From Paracoccaceae bacterium (lineage in GTDB: Bacteria > Pseudomonadota > Alphaproteobacteria > Rhodobacterales > Rhodobacteraceae): 48,735 nt of DNA. Positions 43,463 through 48,735 of the stretch are shown in pieces (within the stretch, counting starts at the first letter, position 1; every line of letters begins with the position of its first letter). Location of the stretch: contig JAHEAO010000020.1 of the NCBI GenBank assembly GCA_024642725.1, positions 1-48,735 on the forward strand, given 5' to 3'. Under the pieces are notes generated by a model. The model was not told where the DNA came from and ran no database searches. It saw only the letters and a program-made list of their open reading frames with translations. The position numbers were made by a program, and so were the translations under genes.

Positions 43463-45136
43463 TTAGTGGGCGTGGCTGTGATCCCAGTCGGACTGCTTGG
43501 GCAGCGTTTCGAACGTATGTTCGGGCGGCGGCGAGGGCAGGGTCCATTCCAGGGTATCGGCATGTTCGTTCCAGTAGTTGTTGGCATTCACCGGCTTGCC
43601 GTAGCGGATGGTGTAGAACACCACGCCGATGAAGAACAGGAACGAGGCGAAGGACAGGAACGCGCCAAGCGACGACCAGTAGTTCCAGTAGGCGAACGCC
43701 TCGGGATAGTCGATGTAACGGCGCGGCATGCCCTGACGACCCAGGAAGTGCTGCGGGAAGAAGGTCAGGTTGGTGCCGATGAAGAACATCCAGAAATGCA
43801 GCTTGCCTGCCCATTCCGGATACTGGCGACCCGACATCTTGCCGATCCAGTAATAGACCCCGGCGAAGATACAGAAGGCAGCGCCAATCGACATCACGTA
43901 GTGGAAATGCGCCACGACATAATAGGTGTCGTGATAGGCGCGGTCGATGGCCGCCTGGCTCAGCACAATGCCGGTGACGCCACCGACGGTGAACAGGAAC
44001 AGAAAGCCGAACGCCCAGAGCATCGGTGTCTTGAACTCGACCGAACCGCCCCACATCGTCGCGATCCACGAGAAGATCTTGATGCCGGTCGGCACCGCGA
44101 TCACCATCGTGGCCAGCATGAAGTAGCTCTGCTGGGTCAGGCTCATGCCTACGGTGTACATGTGATGCGCCCAGACGACGAAGCCAAGCGCGCCAATCCC
44201 GATCAGCGCCCAGACCATCGGCAGGTAACCGAAGACCGGCTTTTTCGAGAAGGTCGCGATGACGTGGCTGATGATGCCGAAGCCCGGCAGGATCACGATG
44301 TAAACCTCGGGGTGACCGAAGAACCACAGGATATGCTGGTACAGGATCGGATCGCCGCCGCCGGCAGGATCAAAGAAGGTCGTGCCGAAGTTGCGGTCTG
44401 TCAGCAGCATCGTGATGGCGCCCGCCAGAACCGGCAGGGACAGCAGGATCAGCCATGCAGTGACAAAGATCGCCCATGCGAACAGCGGCACCTTGAACAG
44501 GGTCATGCCCGGCGCGCGCATGTTCAGGAAAGTGGTGATCATGTTGATCGCACCCAGAATCGAGGAGGCACCCGACAGGTGCACCGCGAAGATCGCAAGG
44601 TCCATCGACATACCGTCTTCTCGCGTGGACAGCGGCGGGTACAGAACCCAGCCGACGCCCGATCCGGTCTGACCGTTGCCACCCGGCGCCAGCACCGAAG
44701 CCACCGCAAGCGAGGTTCCGGCGACATACATCCAGAACGACAGGTTGTTCATCCGCGGAAAGGCCATGTCCGGCGCACCGATGTGCAACGGCATGAAATA
44801 GTTTCCAAATCCGCCGAATAGCGCCGGAATAACCACGAAGAACATCATCAGGATGCCGTGGCCCGTGATCAGCACGTTCCACAGATGGCCGTTCGGCGTG
44901 CATTCGCCAGCTGCCGCTGCCGTCATCCGCGCCCCTTCAAGGCACATGTACTGCACGCCCGGATGCATAAGCTCCATCCGCATGTAGACGGTGAAAGCGA
45001 CCGAGATGAAACCGACGAGACCGCCGGTGAAAAGGTAAAGGATACCAATGTCTTTGTGGTTGGTCGACATGAACCAACGAGTGAAGAAGCTCCGCTCGTC
45101 GTGGTGTCCATGTCCGTGTGCGGCTGCATCTGCCAT
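43463..45136 (-). CDS. ctaD: Cytochrome c oxidase subunit I (aa3 type)
   Basis: The 557-residue protein is the catalytic heme-copper subunit of aa3 oxidase, with twelve membrane segments. It shows [52 protein letters not shown] (the Cu-B/heme motif with the cross-linked His-Tyr), [27 protein letters not shown]-like text ([19 protein letters not shown]) with heme-ligand His, and the C-terminal [20 protein letters not shown]. The HPEVYI motif marks an A-type oxidase. It lies 145 bases behind a cytochrome c2 gene, its likely electron donor. The subunit II/III genes are not in this window, which is normal for this subgroup. Confidence 0.99.
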   Translation of the reverse strand: MADAAAHGHGHHDERSFFTRWFMSTNHKDIGILYLFTGGLVGFISVAFTVYMRMELMHPGVQYMCLEGARMTAAAAGECTPNGHLWNVLITGHGILMMFFVVIPALFGGFGNYFMPLHIGAPDMAFPRMNNLSFWMYVAGTSLAVASVLAPGGNGQTGSGVGWVLYPPLSTREDGMSMDLAIFAVHLSGASSILGAINMITTFLNMRAPGMTLFKVPLFAWAIFVTAWLILLSLPVLAGAITMLLTDRNFGTTFFDPAGGGDPILYQHILWFFGHPEVYIVILPGFGIISHVIATFSKKPVFGYLPMVWALIGIGALGFVVWAHHMYTVGMSLTQQSYFMLATMVIAVPTGIKIFSWIATMWGGSVEFKTPMLWAFGFLFLFTVGGVTGIVLSQAAIDRAYHDTYYVVAHFHYVMSIGAAFCIFAGVYYWIGKMSGRQYPEWAGKLHFWMFFIGTNLTFFPQHFLGRQGMPRRYIDYPEAFAYWNYWSSLGAFLSFASFLFFIGVVFYTIRYGKPVNANNYWNEHADTLEWTLPSPPPEHTFETLPKQSDWDHSHAH

Positions 45137-45230
45137 ATGGTTCTCTCCTGATGCGTCCCTGTCGGGCGGGCCTGCGCCCGTATTTTCCAGCCCCGTTTAG
45201 CGGATCAAACCGGGCGGCTCAACACTCTGT

Positions 45231-45257
45231 TGTGCCGCAAAGCCTGTTGGCGGCACA
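45231..45257 (-). terminator. Stem-loop between cycA and ctaD
   Basis: TGTGCCGC (45231-45238) pairs perfectly with GCGGCACA (45250-45257) around an 11-base loop. There is no T-run on the minus side; the plus side has TTTCTTTT. It may be a partial terminator or processing site between cycA and ctaD. Confidence 0.45.
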
Positions 45258-45280
45258 TTTCTTTTCGCAGCGCGCCGAAT

Positions 45281-45682
45281 TTATTGCAGGCTGGCAAGAT
45301 AGGCGGCAACGTCTTCGCCGTCCTTCAGCTTGAATGTCATTTTCGATTTTGCGCCGGAATCACCTGTTTCTTCCTTCAGGAAAGCGGTCGGGTCGGCAAG
45401 ATAAGTGACAAGATTTTCTTCATCCCAGACCAGACCGGCCTCGCCGGCAGCCATCAACGACGCGCCGTACTTGAACCCTTCCTCGCTTGCCGCCGCGCGG
45501 CCGACCACGCCGAACAGGTTCGGGCCGGTCTTGCCGCCCTTGACGATCACATCGTCACCGTTGGCGATCGTGTGGCAGGATTTGCATTTCTTGAAATCTC
45601 CTTCGCCTTCCGCGGCATCGCCAGAGGCAAGCACGGGAGACGCGAGGGCAATCAGAGCGGCGGTCAGTAGCACGGCTTTCAT
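45281..45682 (-). CDS. cycA: Cytochrome c2 (soluble periplasmic class I cytochrome c)
   Basis: The 133-residue protein has a signal peptide (MKAVLLTAALIALASPVLAS) and one heme c site CKSCH (Cys33, Cys36, His37). GKTGPNLFGVVGR, FKYGASL and YLADPTAFL follow, with the axial Met115 in GAKSKMTFKL. This is the large class I type (cytochrome c2/c550) that carries electrons from the bc1 complex to oxidases or, in phototrophs, the reaction centre. The start at 45682 has GGAG upstream; an in-frame Met four codons earlier overlaps that site and is less likely. It is followed by ctaD on the same strand. Confidence 0.94.
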   Translation of the reverse strand: MKAVLLTAALIALASPVLASGDAAEGEGDFKKCKSCHTIANGDDVIVKGGKTGPNLFGVVGRAAASEEGFKYGASLMAAGEAGLVWDEENLVTYLADPTAFLKEETGDSGAKSKMTFKLKDGEDVAAYLASLQ

Positions 45683-45716
45683 AAGATACTCCATTGGGCA
45701 AACTGATGAGTTTCAC

Positions 45717-45735
45717 GCGATCATACAGTGATCGC
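45717..45735. promoter_or_regulatory. Palindrome GCGATCA-TACAG-TGATCGC upstream of cycA
   Basis: A perfect 7-bp inverted repeat with a 5-base spacer lies 35 bases upstream of the cycA start. The position near the promoter suggests an operator. It does not match FNR or CRP spacing, so the regulator is unknown. Confidence 0.4.
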
Positions 45736-45965
45736 TTCAGGTTTCGAGCGTAGATTTGTCGCAGGCAGTCTCATCGTGCGGGGCTTGGCGGGACCATTGC
45801 CAAAGAGCACCCGGCAGGGGCCAGCACTTTGGCACAGACGGCGTTGCGGTCTTGGGTCATGTCTGGTGGGTGTCCGCTTTGAACCCGTGCGAAAACGGAC
45901 CCATCTTGGTGACCGGCCGGGACCGCCTCGCAAACCGTGATCCACCCCAAAAGGCAACCCCGCCG

Positions 45966-46452
45966 GACCACTCGATCAAGATCCTGCAGGCGACCAAGGG
46001 CACGCTGCCCGTCGACGACACCAGGGACTTCAAGGAACAGGCGCGCGGGCTGAATGCCCAGATGCCCGCCCGTCAGATCATGGCCGAGGGCCGCGTCGCG
46101 ATCATCGCGCCCAGTGACTTCATAGTGACTTCATGCAGTTCACGATCTCCGAAAACCTCACCGCGACACTGCATAACAGCTGCACGCTGCGCGGCGCGAC
46201 CTCTATGCGAACATGAACAACCAGGTTCTGCATTATTCCAACCAAGGGGTGAGCATCAATCAGATCGACAATGTCTGGCAGGTTCCGAAAGGGCTGCAGG
46301 ACAAGTGGCATTGCCGCGGCTGTCATGGCTCACCCGAACATAACGCGCGCGGAGGCGTGCAGCGCTGTCTGGGGTTCCGGGATTGCAATTCCGCGCCCCT
46401 TATTCCGCTGTTGCCCGAGGATTCCGCCCCGCTTTAGGTCGAGATGATGGCC
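45966..46452 (+). pseudogene. Remnant of an alkyl/aryl-sulfatase (SdsA1/BDS1-like metallo-beta-lactamase)
   Basis: Three pieces in three frames match, by recalled family features, a sulfatase of about 650 residues. Piece 1 (45966-46123) carries TLPVDDTRDFKEQARGLNAQ, then jumps to VAIIAPSDF, skipping the metal-binding HxHxDH part. An 11-base tandem duplication (AGTGACTTCAT at 46113-46123 and 46124-46134) shifts the frame; removing one copy restores SDFMQFTISENLTA. Piece 3 (from about 46190) reads RRDLYANMNNQVLHYSNQG and then VSINQI and HNARGGVQRCLGF. A TAG at 46435-46437 stands where relatives have Tyr, and VEMM continues beyond it. The C-terminal domain is missing. Large internal deletions leave no active site. 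The 45736-45965 stretch before it shows nothing recognisable. Confidence 0.8.
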
Positions 46453-46600
46453 CGGCACTGCTGCCCAACGCGGTGGGGTCGAGCGATGGTGTCAATCCCC
46501 ACCGCGCGCCGCAAGTCAGGGGTTAAGAAAGTCTGAACGGAAATTCGCAACCCATTGAAATATAAGAAAATCGGCTGCTGTCCACATGTGGACGCGGGGC

Positions 46601-47254
46601 CTAGTCAAAGATTCGGGCGAAGGTCCTGTCCAGCGCCAGATCAAGGTCCGCCATCGTGACGGGCAGCCCCAGATCGACGAGGCTCGTGACCCCGTGCCCC
46701 GAGATTCCGCAGGGCACGATCCCCTCGTAATGTTCCAGATCCGGCTCGACATTGATCGAGATGCCGTGAAAGCTGACCCATTTCCTCAGCCGCACCCCGA
46801 TCGCCGCGATCTTGTCCTCCCGGGGGCTCCCGTCCGGCAGCGGCGGCTTTTCCGGCCGCGCGACCCAGACCCCGACCCGACCCGGACGCCGCTCTCCCGT
46901 GACGTTGAATTCGGCCAGTGCCGCGATCACCCAGTTTTCCAGCCCGCAGACGAGCTTCCTCACGTCCCGGCCCCGCTTGTTGAGGTCGAGCATCGTGTAG
47001 ATCACCCGCTGACCGGGCCCGTGATAGGTATACTGTCCGCCTCGCTTGCTCTGGAAAACCGCGAAGCGGTCCGGGTCCTTCAGGTCGGCAGGATCGGCGC
47101 TTGTCCCGGCGGTGTAGAGCGGCGGATGCTCCACCAGCCAGATCAATTCACCGGCGCGGCCCTCAGAGATCGCGGTGACGCGCGCCTCCATCAGCGCGAC
47201 AGCATCATCATATTCGGTCAGACCTTCGCTGATCTTCCATTCTGGTCTGGTCAT
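46601..47254 (-). CDS. lipB: Octanoyl-(acyl-carrier protein) transferase LipB
   Basis: The 217-residue enzyme moves octanoyl groups from acyl carrier protein to lipoate-dependent enzymes. It has the family motifs [65 protein letters not shown] with the catalytic Lys, and [15 protein letters not shown] with the catalytic Cys. It is intact although flanked by two decayed genes, as expected for an important gene. The ATG at 47254 starts the conserved part; the longer frame to 47290 is possible but has no support. Both neighbours run in the opposite direction. Confidence 0.97.
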   Translation of the reverse strand: MTRPEWKISEGLTEYDDAVALMEARVTAISEGRAGELIWLVEHPPLYTAGTSADPADLKDPDRFAVFQSKRGGQYTYHGPGQRVIYTMLDLNKRGRDVRKLVCGLENWVIAALAEFNVTGERRPGRVGVWVARPEKPPLPDGSPREDKIAAIGVRLRKWVSFHGISINVEPDLEHYEGIVPCGISGHGVTSLVDLGLPVTMADLDLALDRTFARIFD

Positions 47255-47365
47255 CGCGGTTCCGTCGCTGCGTGGCTGAAGGCCGGGCACAAACTTTTTC
47301 GCCGTGATGCCCGGACATGAGAGTGTTCTTGATTATCAACGTAATTGGTTTTTCGGAGGACTGAC

Positions 47366-48407
47366 ATGATTTCCAAGCAATTGACAATGGTTTGCCTGAG
47401 TTTCGGCCTCGTGGCCGCCCCCGTGACCCGCGTCGCCGCAGATGGTGGGGACCTGCTCGGCGGCGTGATCGTCAACGAAGCGAACAAGAAGCGCCAGTCC
47501 AGGACCGTCTACTATTCCAACAGCGTCTCCAGCGCGGAACGAGCGGAACGGCGCGAGACACCGATGGCGCTGAACTACTTTGGGTTTCCGGTGGGACCGC
47601 CCGATAGCGTCCTTGGACTTGGAAGCAATTCCCAGATTGCGATTGCATCCTGCCAGCTTCACATGGGCTACCCGTCGACAAGGCAACTGACCGCTTATGA
47701 GAAAGACTTTCTTCTGACCTCGTTCCCGCGGGCGCAGGCCGGCGGTCCGGTAACGAGCTAACAGATTGCGGCCAACCCGATGGGGCCGAAGGGTCTGCTG
47801 CCGGAGTATCGCGATCAATTGGCTGACCTCGATGACCGATCCCAATCTTGCGTTGAATGAGCAATCTTGTCTGGCGCGGACATACGCCATTGCAAAAGGC
47901 GAAGAGATTGTCTGCAAAGTGAGGGGCTTCACGCCGCAACAAATTGCATCGCCATGCGAAAGCTTCGGCCCGGCACTGAAGGATCAGGTTGCGGCGTTAT
48001 TGCTGAAATCGCAGGCCGAAGTGCAGAAAGACGTGAGCAGCTTCATCCTGCAGAGCGGCTTGTCGCCGGCTCAAGTTACCGAAACGGCAAAGATCTGTCT
48101 TTCGGTCGGTTATCGGACGGACAACATGGAAGTTGCGATCGGATCGTCTTTGTTATTGGCGGTGTTGGGCAAAGGTGCATAAGGGGAATTGATGGGGCAC
48201 CAGCCGCCGCCCGGGTTTGGCGCTTGCATGATATGAAATGGGTCTGGACGCGACAGCAATCGAATCAGAGGCCGTTTTTCCCCCGGTCAGCCTGAACGCA
48301 ACGACCTGATCCGGCAGGCTGCCTTCATCATGAATGGCAGCGCCGCAGGGGGCGCCGGGACGGAAGCCGAACCCGCCGCTCTGCCGGTCTTTTCGGTCGC
48401 TCATTAG
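47366..48407 (+). pseudogene. Decayed secreted peptidoglycan-binding-domain protein
   Basis: The start is intact: CGGAGGA, then ATG at 47366 and a signal peptide (MISKQLTMVCLSFGLVAAPV). A peptidoglycan-binding-like stretch reads MALNYFGFPVGPPDSVLGLG and HMGYPSTRQLTAYEKDFLL. Lesions follow in order. TAA at 47759-47761 interrupts VTS and QIAANPMGPKGLL. The frame shifts near 47830 into TDPNLALNEQSCLARTYAIA and VSSFILQSGLSPAQ, ending at ICLSVGYRTDNMEVAIGSSL. TAA at 48180-48182 interrupts GKGA and GELMGHQ. TGA at 48229-48231 interrupts ALA and YEMGLDATAIESE. A further frameshift near 48285 leads to RNDLIRQAAFIMNGSAAGG and the final VFSVAH at 48404. At least three stops and three frame changes show a true pseudogene. 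The parent family, common in Rhodobacterales, is recalled rather than searched. Confidence 0.85.
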
Positions 48408-48490
48408 GTATGGGCTGGGCGGGCGCCGCAGACCGCGGGGCCTGGGAAATCCGCCAGTCAAGCTTGGTGAAGTAAGTGCAGAATTTGTGC

Positions 48491-48518
48491 TTCACATCCG
48501 TCAATCGCTTCGCTATGT
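48491..48518 (+). promoter_or_regulatory. Candidate promoter of tRNA-Leu
   Basis: TTCACA (48491-48496) and CTATGT (48513-48518) are 16 bases apart and lie 24 bases before the tRNA 5' end. The match to the -10 consensus is moderate. Confidence 0.35.
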
Positions 48519-48541
48519 AGCGCGTCACCAAGCCTTGACGT

Positions 48542-48628
48542 GCGGTCGTGGCGGAATTGGTAGACGCGCAGCGTTGAGGTCGCTGTGGGGTAACACCCGT
48601 GGAAGTTCGAGTCTTCTCGACCGCACCA
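48542..48628 (+). tRNA. tRNA-Leu(GAG)
   Basis: An 87-base tRNA with encoded CCA. The acceptor stem GCGGTCG (48542-48548) pairs with CGACCGC (48618-48624). The D-arm contains AATTGGTAGAC. The anticodon stem CAGCG/CGCTG encloses TTGAGGT, giving anticodon GAG (reads CUC/CUU). A long variable arm (TGGGGTAACACCCG) is typical of class II leucine tRNAs. The T-arm has TTCGAGT. It reads rightward toward the window edge; the last 107 bases after it show nothing recognised. Confidence 0.96.
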
Positions 48629-48735
48629 AATTCTCCTCCAGATATCGAGATTGGGCCAATTTGGGGCCGCGCCGGATCATTGCGTCGAGTTGGCACTTTG
48701 GTGCAGGGTGTTCCTAGGTGGCGAGAGCGAGGATC

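Noticed and set aside
45721-45957. Short open frames on both strands upstream of the sulfatase remnant
   Set aside because: No ribosome-binding site, no recognisable motif, and Arg/Pro-rich translations typical of noncoding GC-rich DNA.
47329-47339. TTGATTATCAA palindrome resembling an FNR site
   Set aside because: FNR/FnrL half-sites are separated by four bases; here only one base separates them.
48691-48705. TGGCAC...GTGCA resembling a sigma-54 promoter
   Set aside because: The spacing between the two elements is one base too short and no target gene follows in the window.

Overview
This window reads as a piece of chromosome from a high-GC alphaproteobacterium of the order Rhodobacterales (Rhodobacter/Paracoccus-like). 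Supporting signs are a SAM-II riboswitch in front of metZ, a small membrane protein gene inserted between glyQ and glyS, a soluble cytochrome c2 gene next to ctaD, a CtrA-type TTAA-N7-TTAA site, a dispersed intergenic repeat with the core AAATATCCCCGCCGGAGG, and tight ATGA-type operon overlaps. No prophage, CRISPR array, insertion sequence or replication origin was seen. Nearly all genes are chromosomal housekeeping or metabolism.

Layout. 1-2706: ftsY (cut by the left edge inside a Pro-Glu repeat tract), an EamA transporter and yciB. 2720-4386 (minus): a glutathione S-transferase and an alpha/beta hydrolase. 4508-5811: SAM-II riboswitch, terminator and metZ. 5900-10305: folE2, trkH and a thiamine-diphosphate decarboxylase. 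10289-14836: a secreted trypsin-fold protein that has lost its catalytic His and Ser, a PLP decarboxylase, a cupin and a small lipoprotein. 15088-18465: nhaA, a CadC-like regulator and a divergent 78-residue ORF; the regulator and ORF are bracketed by two identical 41-bp repeats. 18660-25121: glyQ, a membrane protein, glyS and a PEP-utilising enzyme with an altered nucleotide site. 25319-29418: a cell-wall hydrolase, folB fused to a kinase-like domain, folP and glmM. 29509-32558: a second EamA transporter, ilvC and two tandem Lrp/AsnC regulators. 32714-38445: an aminotransferase, a UbiH-like hydroxylase, a HAD phosphatase, a GntR regulator and a glycosyltransferase with an N-terminal MshEN-like domain. 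38523-41516: carA, yqeY, an HxlR regulator and a DUF1330 protein. 41544-45682 (minus, read right to left): cycA, ctaD, a DUF2244 gene and dadA. 45966-48628: two decayed genes flanking lipB, then tRNA-Leu(GAG).

How the genes fit together. Folate synthesis is represented three times (folE2, folB, folP), with folP joined to glmM of the cell-wall precursor pathway. Amino-acid metabolism is represented by metZ under SAM control, ilvC beside Lrp-type regulators, carA, dadA and three PLP or TPP enzymes. Respiration is represented by cycA-ctaD, with a UbiH-like hydroxylase elsewhere.

The observations most worth following are: the CtrA-site plus MshEN glycosyltransferase; the FolB fusion to a degenerate amino-acid-kinase-like domain; an intrinsic terminator lying inside the start of the DUF2244 coding sequence behind ctaD; the regulator/small-ORF pair between identical repeats; the pseudoprotease; and the two multiply broken genes next to lipB. 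I did not see a clear, complete new multi-gene system. All assignments come from reading the sequence without database searches.
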